Shown: piece by piece, positions 56,466 to 64,000 of the stretch
Position numbering within the stretch: position 1 is the first letter of the stretch
Layout of the letters: each line of letters starts with the position of its first letter
Source: an uncultured Oscillibacter sp.
GTDB taxonomy: Bacteria > Bacillota > Clostridia > Oscillospirales > Oscillospiraceae
Direction of reading: 5' to 3'
Assembly (NCBI GenBank): GCA_950097265.1
Contig: CATNDJ010000003.1
Span: forward strand, 55,821-119,820
DNA: 64,000 nucleotides
The notes under the pieces: model-generated
Told to the model about the DNA's origin: nothing
The model's input: only the letters and a program-made list of their open reading frames with translations
Databases searched by the model: none
Position numbers and translations under genes: made by a program

Positions 56466-58532
56466 ATGAAACAGAGAATCCAAACCCTCAGCGCCCTGCT
56501 GCTGGTCCTGGCCCTGAGCCTGAGCCTCGCCCTCCCCGTCTCGGCGGCGGAGTCCACGGCCCTGGACGAGGCCGCCCGGGCCGCCGTCAGCAGCGCCATG
56601 ACCTACGGCCAGGCCACCCAGGCCAGCTGGGCCGTGTGGCAGGACGGGAAAATCGTCTCCTCCGGCTCTCATCAGGCCAAGCAGGCCGGAGGCACCGAGG
56701 CCCTGGAGGGCAAAGGCGGCGTGTACGGCATCGGCTCCGTCAGCAAGATCTTTACCACCGTGGCCGTCATGCAGCTGGCGGAGGCCGGGAAGCTGGACCT
56801 GGACGGCCCCGTGGTGAAGTACCTGCCGGAGTTCAAGATGGCGGATCCCCGGTACAAGGACATCACCGTCCGCATGCTGCTGAACCACTCCTCGGGCCTC
56901 ATGGGCTCCTCCCTGGGCAGCGGCATGCTCTTTGACGACGACACCCCCACCGCCACCAGCGAGCTGCTCAGCCGCCTTTCCACCCAGCGCCTCAAGGCCG
57001 ACCCCGGGGCGTACAGCGTCTACTGCAACGACGGCTTCACCCTGGCGGAGCTGGTGGTGGAGAGAGTGGCGGACGTCAACTTCCAGGACTACCTCCACGA
57101 GAACATCTTCGACAAGGCCGGACTGAAAGAGACCTATTTCCCCGGCGACAGCTTTGAGGACCGCCGGGTGGACATCTACCAGCCCGGGGACAGCCGCCCC
57201 CTGCCCAAGGACTGCCTGGGCATCGCCGGCGCCGGCGGGCTCTACGCCACGGCGGAGGACCTGGCCGCCTTCGGCGGGGCCCTCACCAAGCAGGGCCTTT
57301 TGAAAAAGTCCTCCCTGGACGCCATGGCCGCCCCGGAATACGCCAAGGGCCTCTGGCCCGAGGAGGGCCCCGACGGCCTGGCCTTCGGCCTGGGCTGGGA
57401 CAACGTGGAGTGGTATCCCTTCGACCTGAATAAAACCACCGCCCTGGTGAAGGGCGGCGACACCCAGCACTACCACGCCGGGCTGGTGGTCCTGCCGGAG
57501 CAAAAGCTGGCGGCGGCGGTCCTCAGCACCGGGGGCACGTCCACCTACAACGAGATGGCCGCCTCTCAGATGCTCATTTCCATCCTGCGGGAGAAGGGTC
57601 AGGAGGTGGTGGAGCTCCGCCTCCGTCTCCCCACCGCCAAGAAGGCCGCCATGCCCAAGGAGCTGCTGGACAGCGCGGGCTATTACGGCGCCCTGACCGT
57701 CTATGAGGTGGCGCTCAGCGAGGACGGCGTTTTGACCATGCGCTATCCCGCCATGCCCAACCTCCCGGAGCGGAACTTCTACTACTATGACGACGGCACC
57801 TTCCGGGACGAGAAGGGGACCTCCGCCCTCCGCCTGGTGAAGGAGGACAACGGCCAGACCTATCTCTACCAGTGGTCCCTGACCGACCTCTCGGGCCTGG
57901 GCTACCTGCCCTCGTCCAACTACGCCGCCATGAAGCTGCCGGAGAACCAGGTGGACCCGGCCCTGCAGGAAAAATGGGAGTCCCTGATGGGCGGCGCGGT
58001 GCTGCCCATGAACGAGCGCTACAGCTCCCAGGTGTACGCCTCCCTGGGGGCCCTGCTCCAGGTGGAGCCCGGCGCGGTTGAGAGCGCCCCTGGCTACATC
58101 GGCTCCCTGCGCATTGAGGACGAAACTCACCTCCGTTACGTGGTCCAGGTCCCCGGCAACGCCGGGCGGGACGGCTCCGACATGGAGGTCCGCAAGGACG
58201 CAAAGGGGAACCTCTGGTTCTACCAGTCCACCGGAAGCGTCTTCATGGACATGAACGCCGCTCCCACCCTCTCCACCGGCAGCGAGGGCAAAGCCGCCTG
58301 TACCATCCAGCCCGACGGCTACGCCCGCTGGTACAAAATCGGGGAAAACGCCAACGGAAAGACCATGACCGTCCAGATGCCCAAGGACGCAGGTTTCTGG
58401 GTCTATGACGCCAAGGGCGCCATCACCGCCTCCTCCGTCCTCTGGGACGACGATTCCGCCAAGCTGGCCAAGGGCGGCCTGATCGCCTTCGCCGGAGACC
58501 CCGGCGCGCGCTTTGAGCTGACCTTCCAATAA
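56466..58532 (+). CDS. Secreted beta-lactamase-family serine hydrolase
   Basis: The 688-residue protein starts with a signal peptide (MKQRIQTLSALLLVLALSLS..., cleavage near residue 27). A class C beta-lactamase/DD-peptidase fold follows, with the nucleophile motif SVSK (residue about 93), YCN (about 188) and HAGL replacing the KTG triad (about 338). A C-terminal region of about 300 residues is of unknown type. It is probably an exported peptidase or esterase acting on peptidoglycan peptides; beta-lactam resistance cannot be claimed. ATG 56466 follows GGAAACCGAAT. Confidence 0.87.
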   Translation: MKQRIQTLSALLLVLALSLSLALPVSAAESTALDEAARAAVSSAMTYGQATQASWAVWQDGKIVSSGSHQAKQAGGTEALEGKGGVYGIGSVSKIFTTVAVMQLAEAGKLDLDGPVVKYLPEFKMADPRYKDITVRMLLNHSSGLMGSSLGSGMLFDDDTPTATSELLSRLSTQRLKADPGAYSVYCNDGFTLAELVVERVADVNFQDYLHENIFDKAGLKETYFPGDSFEDRRVDIYQPGDSRPLPKDCLGIAGAGGLYATAEDLAAFGGALTKQGLLKKSSLDAMAAPEYAKGLWPEEGPDGLAFGLGWDNVEWYPFDLNKTTALVKGGDTQHYHAGLVVLPEQKLAAAVLSTGGTSTYNEMAASQMLISILREKGQEVVELRLRLPTAKKAAMPKELLDSAGYYGALTVYEVALSEDGVLTMRYPAMPNLPERNFYYYDDGTFRDEKGTSALRLVKEDNGQTYLYQWSLTDLSGLGYLPSSNYAAMKLPENQVDPALQEKWESLMGGAVLPMNERYSSQVYASLGALLQVEPGAVESAPGYIGSLRIEDETHLRYVVQVPGNAGRDGSDMEVRKDAKGNLWFYQSTGSVFMDMNAAPTLSTGSEGKAACTIQPDGYARWYKIGENANGKTMTVQMPKDAGFWVYDAKGAITASSVLWDDDSAKLAKGGLIAFAGDPGARFELTFQ

Positions 58533-58539
58533 CTGCAAG

Positions 58540-58567
58540 AAGCCCTCCGCCATACGGCGGAGGGCTT
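58540..58567. terminator. Convergent terminator
   Basis: AAGCCCTCCGC-catacg-GCGGAGGGCTT, between the serine hydrolase and the stalk-domain gene. Confidence 0.8.
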
Positions 58568-58581
58568 TCCTTATTCATCGC

Positions 58582-59580
58582 TCAACCCAAGGACAGATAC
58601 AGGTTCAGGTACCGGCACAGCTCCTCCAGGGGCAGGTAGGTGGTCCCGTTCTCCTTCAGGCAGGGGGCGGAAAGGGTCATCTCCCCCAGCTCCGGGGTCC
58701 AGAGGACGTCGTCCCCCGGCTGGACGTAAAACACCACCTCCGTGTTCTCGTCATACACCACCGCGCCCCGGTTCTTGTCCCAGGAGACGCTGTACCCGGC
58801 GGCCTCGGCGATGGCCCGGATGGGGGCCATGGGGCCGTTCTCCGTCCGCTTGCCGGAGAACTGGGGCACGCCCTGGTCCCGCTCCGCGTCAAAGCCGCCG
58901 TTCACCGCCAGGCGCACGTCGCGCATGGTGGCCAAGGCGCACACATAGCCCTGGTACACGCCGGGGAGAAGCTGGATTTTCTCCGCCGCGCCGTCCTTGT
59001 CCTTCCAGGCCAGGACCCGGGTGCCGGGGGCCAAGTCGTCCATGCCCACAATCTGCTTGGTCAGCCAGGGGGTGTAGGCGGTCTTCTCCGTCACTTCCAA
59101 CTCCCCGCCGCCGGTGAGGGGGAATCTGGCATTGCCCGTGCCGCCGGGGGCGGGGAACACGGCCCGCCCGGCAATCTCACAGAACTCCGGGGCGGCGGCG
59201 TCCGCCGGGACGTTGCCCACGACGGCCAGGGCGGAAACCTGGGGCGGCATGCTCAGGGCCATGGCGGGGCCCGTCCAGACGTAGAGGGTATCCCCCTCCT
59301 TGACGGTCTTCAGGTCCAGGGGCAGGCCCGTGGACGCGTCCACCGCCGGGGTCCGCTCTCCCACGTGGACCACCACCTGGTCCAGGGAGCCGTCCCCGCT
59401 GTCGTTCTTCAGATAAATGCCCTCCCCCTCCCAGGGGGAGACCTTGCCCCACACCCGGACAAAGGCAGGGGCCTTCTCAGGGGCTTCCGAAGTCTCCTTC
59501 GCCTCCTCGGCCGCGGCGGGGAGGCACAGGGCGGCGGACAGGGCCGCCAGGGTCAGCAGTACGCTCAGCAGCTTCTTCAT
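58582..59580 (-). CDS. Secreted stalk-domain (copper amine oxidase N-like) protein
   Basis: The 332-residue product has a signal peptide (MKKLLSVLLTLAALSAALCL, cleavage after AAA near residue 24). A middle domain of unknown type follows. The C-terminal stalk module (FSGKRTENGPMAPIRAIAEA, GYSVSWDKNRGAVVYDENTEV, TYLPLEELCRYLNL) is typical of copper-amine-oxidase-N-type domains found on clostridial cell-surface proteins. No enzymatic residues are evident. ATG 59580 follows CGGAGGAGTTTTT. Confidence 0.83.
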   Translation of the reverse strand: MKKLLSVLLTLAALSAALCLPAAAEEAKETSEAPEKAPAFVRVWGKVSPWEGEGIYLKNDSGDGSLDQVVVHVGERTPAVDASTGLPLDLKTVKEGDTLYVWTGPAMALSMPPQVSALAVVGNVPADAAAPEFCEIAGRAVFPAPGGTGNARFPLTGGGELEVTEKTAYTPWLTKQIVGMDDLAPGTRVLAWKDKDGAAEKIQLLPGVYQGYVCALATMRDVRLAVNGGFDAERDQGVPQFSGKRTENGPMAPIRAIAEAAGYSVSWDKNRGAVVYDENTEVVFYVQPGDDVLWTPELGEMTLSAPCLKENGTTYLPLEELCRYLNLYLSLG

Positions 59581-59652
59581 AAAAACTCCTCCGTTTTTGT
59601 TCCACATGTGATAGGTCCAATATATCATATTTTTACCGGGCGGGCAAGGGAC

Positions 59653-60600
59653 TCAGCCTGCGGGCTCGGGGTAAGCCACCTCCGGACTGGGATACCCCAG
59701 GTCGGAAATCTGTATATCTCCCATGTGCCGGTAGGGAATCTCCAGGGGCTCCGTGCCGCCGGTATAGGCGTTCATCCACTCCTCCAGGGCCGCTCCGTCC
59801 ACCGGGTCCGTGTCCCAGAGCCGCCCGTCCAGGCGGCCGTCGGAGGGCGTCCGGTCATTCTTATACCACTCTCCGGTGAGGATGTAGTAGACCAGTCCGT
59901 CCCCGTCGGCGTCCACATCCCGGGGGAAGGCGGCGGCCAGCGTCTCGTCTCCCTCGGTGCACTCCAGGTCCCAGGCGTCCACGCTGCCGATCTCCTCATA
60001 CACGCCGCTTTCCTCGCTGTACCGGTAGAGGGTGACGGGCCAGAAGCGCCCGGCCCAGCCCTGGCTGTGGGACCAGTCCGCCGCCGCAGTCCCGTTTTCA
60101 TAGAAGGTCAGGGCGGGAAACTCGGAGAGGACCAGCCGCAGCTCCTCCTCGGGGTAGTCGTAGGTATAGACCAGCCCCTGCATCCCGGCCATGCAGGCCT
60201 GATCCCAGCAGACGATCAGTTCCTCGGCCCCGTCGCCGTTCAAATCGGCCAGGGCGAAGCGGTTTCCCTCGGCGGGGCCCAGATCCGAGGCGCGCTCCAG
60301 CTCCTCCCCGTCGGGGCGGAGGCCCAGCAGGTACATGTCCCACAGCGCCTTGCCGTAGGCCAGCATCCGGGCCTCGTCCTCCTCGGCGGTGATGGAGGCC
60401 CCGGGCTTGGGCTCCGGCGGGTCCTCCGGCTGTTCCGCCGGGGCGGGGTCCGTCTCCGGCGCGGCGGCCGCCTGGACGGCGGGGTGCTTGGCCGTGGTGA
60501 TAACCGCCGTGCTGAATTGGCCCGCCCCGCAGGCGCTGAGGGTCCCCAGCAGCAGCCCGGAAATAAAAATTCCGCAGAGCATCCAGATAAAGTGTTTCAT
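59653..60600 (-). CDS. Lipoprotein with EF-hand-like motif
   Basis: The 315-residue product starts MKHFIWMLCGIFISGLLLGT and continues to the lipobox LSAC (Cys24). An Ala/Pro/Glu-rich linker and a domain with FALADLNGDGAEELIVCWD (about 116-134), an FG-GAP/EF-hand-like calcium loop, follow. A second acidic loop DVDADGDGLVYYIL lies near residue 226. Function unknown. The -10 may be TATAAT near 60637-60642. It faces away from the SOD gene; the intergenic 60601-60763 holds only promoter-like sequence. Confidence 0.8.
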   Translation of the reverse strand: MKHFIWMLCGIFISGLLLGTLSACGAGQFSTAVITTAKHPAVQAAAAPETDPAPAEQPEDPPEPKPGASITAEEDEARMLAYGKALWDMYLLGLRPDGEELERASDLGPAEGNRFALADLNGDGAEELIVCWDQACMAGMQGLVYTYDYPEEELRLVLSEFPALTFYENGTAAADWSHSQGWAGRFWPVTLYRYSEESGVYEEIGSVDAWDLECTEGDETLAAAFPRDVDADGDGLVYYILTGEWYKNDRTPSDGRLDGRLWDTDPVDGAALEEWMNAYTGGTEPLEIPYRHMGDIQISDLGYPSPEVAYPEPAG

Positions 60601-60763
60601 GGCCTCTCTTCTTTCTGTCGTAATCTGTCTTTTTTATTATAGACGTTTGAGCGGCGGCTTTTGTTACAAACTTTTCTGAAATTTTGTCAAAATTTTCTCC
60701 CCGTATGCCAGCCCTTTCCTGTACATATACTATAGAAACCAATCAGCGCGAAAGGAGAACCCT

Positions 60764-61405
60764 ATGGAAGCACATTACCCCTTCACCCTGCCGCCCCTGC
60801 CCTACGGTTACGACGCCCTTCTGCCGGACATCGGGGAGCGGACCCTGCATTTTCATCATGACAAGCACTTTCAGACCTATATCGACAACCTGAACAAGCT
60901 GCTGGAAAAGCACCCGGACATTCAGGACTGGCCCCTGGAACGGCTGGTCCAGGAGTGGCCCCGCCTGCCGGAGGATGTCCGCCAGGGCGTGCGGAACAAC
61001 GCCGGGGGCGTGTACAACCACGACCTTTACTTCAAGACCCTGGCCCCCGGATCCCCCTCCTCCCCCATGGGCCCCCTGGACGACGCCGTCGTCCGGGACT
61101 TCGGGGACCTGGCGGGCCTGAAGACCGCCATGAAGAACGCCGCCCTGGGTCAGTTCGGCTCCGGCTGGGCCTGGCTGGTCAGCGACAGCGAGGGACGGCT
61201 GTCCGTGGTCAAGACCCCCAACCAGGACGTTCCCCTGCCCCTGGTCCCCCTGCTGCTGTGCGACGTGTGGGAGCACGCCTATTACCTGGACTACCAGAAC
61301 CGCCGCCCGGACTACTTCGAGGGCTGGTGGCGCAAGGTGAACTGGCCCGCCGTCTCCCGGGCCTATGACGCATTGATGGAGAACCGGCCCCGGCGGGCGG
61401 AGTGA
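60764..61405 (+). CDS. sodA: Superoxide dismutase (Fe/Mn)
   Basis: SOD converts superoxide to peroxide and oxygen. The 213-residue protein has the four metal ligands: His in TLHFHHDKHFQTYIDNLN (residue about 28), His in GGVYNHDLYF (about 84), and Asp and His in LLCDVWEHAYYLDYQNRRPDY (about 166 and 170). Fe or Mn preference cannot be decided. Length is standard. A TATACT box lies at 60726-60731. The presence of SOD suits an anaerobe exposed to transient oxygen. The symbol follows the common Mn/Fe name. Confidence 0.94.
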   Translation: MEAHYPFTLPPLPYGYDALLPDIGERTLHFHHDKHFQTYIDNLNKLLEKHPDIQDWPLERLVQEWPRLPEDVRQGVRNNAGGVYNHDLYFKTLAPGSPSSPMGPLDDAVVRDFGDLAGLKTAMKNAALGQFGSGWAWLVSDSEGRLSVVKTPNQDVPLPLVPLLLCDVWEHAYYLDYQNRRPDYFEGWWRKVNWPAVSRAYDALMENRPRRAE

Positions 61406-61415
61406 AAACTTCCTA

Positions 61416-61444
61416 TTGACAAATCCGCCCCGTCTGCGTATGAT
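61416..61444 (+). promoter_or_regulatory. Promoter of the PfoR-type gene
   Basis: TTGACA (61416-61421), 17-bp spacer, TATGAT (61439-61444). Confidence 0.85.
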
Positions 61445-61478
61445 AGGCCTTACAGGTGTCATGACACCTGTAAGGCCT
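61445..61478. promoter_or_regulatory. 34-bp perfect palindrome at the transcription start
   Basis: AGGCCTTACAGGTGTCA and its exact complement meet without a spacer, beginning right after the -10 box. A TCTGCTTTTTCC stretch follows. As DNA it is an ideal operator over +1; as RNA it is a 5' hairpin followed by a U-run, so an attenuator is also possible. Confidence 0.75.
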
Positions 61479-61544
61479 TCTGCTTTTTCCAAAGAGTTCG
61501 CAGAGGCCCCGAAAAGAAACTACGAAAGAGACAGGTGCTTCCCA

Positions 61545-62654
61545 ATGGAAAACGTCAAGGCGTTTTTGAAACGCAAAAACATTGTCCTCTCCGCCCGCCG
61601 CTACGGCATCGACGCCCTGGGAGCGATGGCCCAGGGCCTCTTCTGCTCCCTGCTCATCGGCACAATCCTGAACACCGTGGGCTCCCAGTTCCACATCGGC
61701 TTCCTGACGGCCCAGATCATCACCATCAATGAAGTGGGCTACACCATCGGGGGCATGGCCTCCTTCATGAGCGGCGCGGCCATGGCCGTGGCCATCGGTT
61801 ACGCCCTCCAGGCCCCGCCCATGGTCCTGTTCTCCCTGGCCACGGTGGGCTACGCCTGCAACGCCCTGGGCAAGGCCGGGGGACCCCTGGCGGTGCTCTT
61901 CGTGGCCATCATCGCCGCCGAGTGCGGCAAGGCCGTGAGCAAAGAGACGAAAGTGGACATTCTGGTGACCCCCATTGTCACCACCCTGGTGGGCATCGGG
62001 GCGGCCTGGGTCATCGCGCCCCCCATCGCCGCCGCCGCCAGCGCCTTCGGCCAGCTTATCATGCGGGCCACGGTGCTCCAGCCCTTCCTCATGGGCATTC
62101 TGGTCTCCGTGCTGGTGGGCGTGGCCCTGACCCTGCCCATCTCCTCCGCCGCCATCTGCTCCGTCCTGGGGCTGACGGGCCTGGCGGGAGGGGCCGCCGT
62201 GGCGGGCTGCTGCGCCCAAATGGTGGGCTTCGCCGTCATGAGCTTCCGGGAGAACGGCTGGGGGGGCCTGGTGAGTCAGGGCCTGGGCACCTCCATGCTG
62301 CAAATGCCCAACATCGTGCGAAACCCGAAAATCTGGATTGCTCCCACGGTGACCTCGGCCATCACGGGGCCCATCGCCACCTGCCTCTTCCGCCTGGAGA
62401 TGAACGGCGCGGCCATCAACTCCGGCATGGGGACCTGCGGCCTCTGCGGCCAGCTGGGGGTCTGGACGGGGTGGATCGCCCCCAGCGAGACGGCCCTGGC
62501 CAACGGGGGGTTGGCCATCGTCCCCGGGGCCATGGACTGGGCCGGGCTGATTTTGATTTCCTTCGTCCTCCCCGCCGTCATCTGCCCCCTCGTCAACCAG
62601 CTCTGCCGGAGGGCGGGCTGGGTGAAGGACGGGGATTTGACCCTGGCGGGCTGA
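61545..62654 (+). CDS. PfoR/PTS EIIC-like membrane protein
   Basis: The 369-residue multi-pass protein starts MENVKAFLKRKNIVLSARRY. It carries the features of the PTS-EIIC-2/PfoR family (GSQFHIGFLTAQIITINEVG, LEMNGAAINSGMGTCGLCGQ, GWIAPSE). No EIIA or EIIB domain or gene is nearby, so it may be a stand-alone carrier or regulator rather than a classical PTS permease. ATG 61545 is chosen because the homology begins there; the ribosome site is weak (AGAGACAGGTG). It lies behind the promoter with the 34-bp palindrome. Confidence 0.85.
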   Translation: MENVKAFLKRKNIVLSARRYGIDALGAMAQGLFCSLLIGTILNTVGSQFHIGFLTAQIITINEVGYTIGGMASFMSGAAMAVAIGYALQAPPMVLFSLATVGYACNALGKAGGPLAVLFVAIIAAECGKAVSKETKVDILVTPIVTTLVGIGAAWVIAPPIAAAASAFGQLIMRATVLQPFLMGILVSVLVGVALTLPISSAAICSVLGLTGLAGGAAVAGCCAQMVGFAVMSFRENGWGGLVSQGLGTSMLQMPNIVRNPKIWIAPTVTSAITGPIATCLFRLEMNGAAINSGMGTCGLCGQLGVWTGWIAPSETALANGGLAIVPGAMDWAGLILISFVLPAVICPLVNQLCRRAGWVKDGDLTLAG

Positions 62655-62675
62655 GCCGGACGGCAGATGGAAGAA

Positions 62676-62712
62676 AGCGGGAGGCTTCCCTTTTCAGAGG
62701 AAGCCTCCCGCT
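62676..62712. terminator. Convergent terminator
   Basis: AGCGGGAGGCTTCC / GGAAGCCTCCCGCT with a 9-nt loop, followed by GTTCTATTG. Confidence 0.8.
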
Positions 62713-62715
62713 GTT

Positions 62716-63294
62716 CTATTGTTCCTTCCGGTTTTGCCTCCAGGTGAAGCACACCGCCGCCGCCAGCAGCAACAGCAGAACGTTCATCCCGTTCCAGGCG
62801 TCCGGCGGCGGCGCGGCCCCCAAGCGGTACAACGCTCCGTTAATAAAGGCCGTCAGCCATGCCAGCAGCAGGCACGCGGTTCCCAGGGCCCGGGAGGTCC
62901 TGCCCAGGCGGCGGAAGGCGGCGTACAGCAGCCACAGGAACACCAACGAAATGAGAGCCACCGCCGTCCCCACGGTGAACACGGCCCGGACCCTCAGCAG
63001 GCGGCTGAGTCCGTACAGATAGGGGACCGTGAACACGCTGAGGGCCCCCAGGCACCCCGTCAGACTCCCCCGCTCCAAAGCGGCCAGCGGGAAGAGCAGG
63101 GCCCACCCGTAGGCGCAGGAGAGAGCCACGATCCGCGACCAGCCCAGAGCGCCGTTCAGCGCCGTGTCGCAGATGAAGCACACCAGCGCGCCGGTGAACA
63201 GCCCCCCCGTCAGCAGCAGGGCCGGCCACCGCCGCCTCTCCCCCCGGCGGGCCGTGCCGAAGGCTCCGGCGGTTCCCTGGTTCATATTCCCCAT
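62716..63294 (-). CDS. Multi-pass membrane protein of unknown function
   Basis: The 192-residue product has five to six hydrophobic segments starting near residue 24 and a short basic N-terminus. No family was recognised. The start at 63294 (MGNMNQG) is preferred to 63312 because AGGAAAGGGG precedes it and a TAGAAT -10-like box sits immediately upstream of the longer start. It stands alone between two convergent or divergent neighbours. Confidence 0.75.
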   Translation of the reverse strand: MGNMNQGTAGAFGTARRGERRRWPALLLTGGLFTGALVCFICDTALNGALGWSRIVALSCAYGWALLFPLAALERGSLTGCLGALSVFTVPYLYGLSRLLRVRAVFTVGTAVALISLVFLWLLYAAFRRLGRTSRALGTACLLLAWLTAFINGALYRLGAAPPPDAWNGMNVLLLLLAAAVCFTWRQNRKEQ

Positions 63295-63446
63295 CCCCTT
63301 TCCTCTTTGCATCCTATTCTAGCACAGCTCCCCGGCAATTTCCATCCCCTTTTTCCCCCGGGAAAATTCCCCGCCACCTTTCCCGACGGGTTTTTCCTTT
63401 CTCCGGCGCTACAATGAGAGGACAACATCTCGAGGAGGGACAAGCT

Positions 63447-63902
63447 GTGGCACACGGGACATTGGAACGGGAGAGGACAGGGCGGCTGGTCAATCTGGGC
63501 GTCCGCTTCTTCCTGGCGGCGGCCCTGGCCGCCGGGCAGACCGCCGGAGGGGCCGCCCCCTTCGCCCTGGGCTGGGTGGCGGCGGCGGGACCAGGGCCGG
63601 AGGGCATCGCGGCCCTGGCGGGGGCCTTCGCCGGGAACTCCACCCTGCCCGTCATCGGCATTCCCATGAAGGGGGGAGCCATGGACGGCCTGGACGCCCT
63701 GCTGGCCACCGTCCAGATGCCCAGCGGCATCCCCGTGGCAACGGTGGCCATCAACGGGGCGAAAAACGCCGCGGTGCTGGCCGCCCAGATCCTGGCGGTG
63801 TCCGACGAGGAACTGGCCGCCAGGCTGGACCAAGCCCGGGAGAAGATGGCCGCCCAGATCGCCGAGAAGGAGGCCAGGCTCCAGGCGGAGCTGGGCTGCT
63901 GA
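63447..63902 (+). CDS. In-frame chimera: SpoIIE N-terminus joined to PurE C-terminal half
   Basis: This 151-residue ORF starts with GTG after CGAGGAGGGACAAGCT. Residues 1 to about 62 ([40 protein letters not shown]) look like the start and first membrane segments of sporulation phosphatase SpoIIE. From [15 protein letters not shown] on (about 64-151) it is the C-terminal half of PurE, with [20 protein letters not shown] and [16 protein letters not shown]. The PurE nucleotide-binding N-half is absent and SpoIIE lacks its catalytic domain, so neither function can remain. It is either a genuine deletion fusion or an assembly join. Confidence 0.75.
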   Translation: MAHGTLERERTGRLVNLGVRFFLAAALAAGQTAGGAAPFALGWVAAAGPGPEGIAALAGAFAGNSTLPVIGIPMKGGAMDGLDALLATVQMPSGIPVATVAINGAKNAAVLAAQILAVSDEELAARLDQAREKMAAQIAEKEARLQAELGC

Positions 63903-63915
63903 GGAGGGAACGCGG

Positions 63916-64000
63916 ATGTCCCAGGAACTGTCCCGAGCGGAGCTGACCGAGCTGGTGAAGGCCATCCAGACCGTCCGGGAGCCAAAAACCGGGCGGACGC
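63916..64000 (+). CDS. Unidentified gene, 5' end only
   Basis: Fourteen nt after the chimera, ATG 63916 behind GAGGAGGGAACGCGG opens a frame reading [20 protein letters not shown] and then REPKTGRT to the right edge of the window. Twenty-eight residues are too few to identify a family. The spacing suggests it was the gene following purE in its operon. Confidence 0.5.
   Translation, partial: MSQELSRAELTELVKAIQTVREPKTGRT

Noticed and set aside
56364-58553. 729-codon minus-strand frame opposite the serine hydrolase gene
   Set aside because: Complementary shadow of a gene with a signal peptide and SxxK/YxN motifs; rich in Gly/His/Val with no domain.
63447-63902. Functional purE or spoIIE at this locus
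   Set aside because: The PurE N-terminal half and the whole SpoIIE cytoplasmic region are missing, so neither activity can be encoded here.

Overview
The window looks like a chromosomal segment of a high-GC, anaerobic, Gram-positive gut-type Clostridia, most likely Oscillospiraceae (Flavonifractor, Pseudoflavonifractor or Intestinimonas-like). The signs are an S10-type ribosomal operon, two T-box leaders, a SCIFF peptide with its maturase, a short archaeal-type ProRS, a preQ1-controlled QueT, RqcH, Mini-III, and spoIIE-like sequence at the right end, all GC-rich with canonical TTGACA-17-TATAAT promoters. This placement is inferred from gene content, not from a database search. No prophage, insertion sequence or CRISPR array is visible.

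Layout. 1-3.2 kb: S10 ribosomal operon on the minus strand with a long structured leader, then tRNA-Ser. 3.4-11.6 kb: an HPr-like protein lacking the catalytic His, a YcdB/SLH surface protein, a LacI regulator, preQ1-QueT, a nitroreductase, an ECF sigma factor with its membrane partner, and a CAT-like acyltransferase. 11.7-17.9 kb: rsmA-mrnC-rqcH (RNA and ribosome maintenance) facing a T-box-DUF2500-leuS operon. 18-31.4 kb: putP, a TetR/lipoprotein pair, a type I toxin/antisense locus, dapF, a dicarboxylate symporter, a hypothetical gene behind a sigma-28-like promoter, an aldo/keto reductase with pfkA, a ModE-like regulator, a Cys-rich protein, a purine riboswitch with 8-oxoguanine deaminase, and a DUF368 (PopT-type) lipid-phosphate translocase. 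31.5-37.1 kb: a Met T-box with metNIQ, then uvrC and ptsH. 37.5-45.7 kb: trmO, YitT, a three-gene micro-operon ending in a small sigma-like protein, tRNA-Thr/tRNA-Tyr, an S24 repressor with its operators, and an XRE/MBOAT/SGNH acylation cluster. 45.7-56.2 kb: lepA, a ferredoxin, a PLP decarboxylase/scfB/scfA cluster, and an overlapping operon proS-DUF1624-(EF-G-like GTPase fused to NYN nuclease)-lspA. 56.4-64 kb: a serine hydrolase, a stalk-domain protein, a lipoprotein, SOD, a PfoR-type membrane protein, and an in-frame SpoIIE::PurE chimera.

RNA-level control is prominent: two T-boxes, a preQ1-I aptamer, a purine riboswitch whose terminator swallows the P1 3' strand (predicting ligand-activated expression), a candidate attenuated S10 leader, and an antisense-controlled toxin. 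The observations most worth checking are the SpoIIE::PurE junction, the GTPase-NYN fusion operon, the ON-type purine riboswitch before a catabolic deaminase, and the HPr paralogue without His15.
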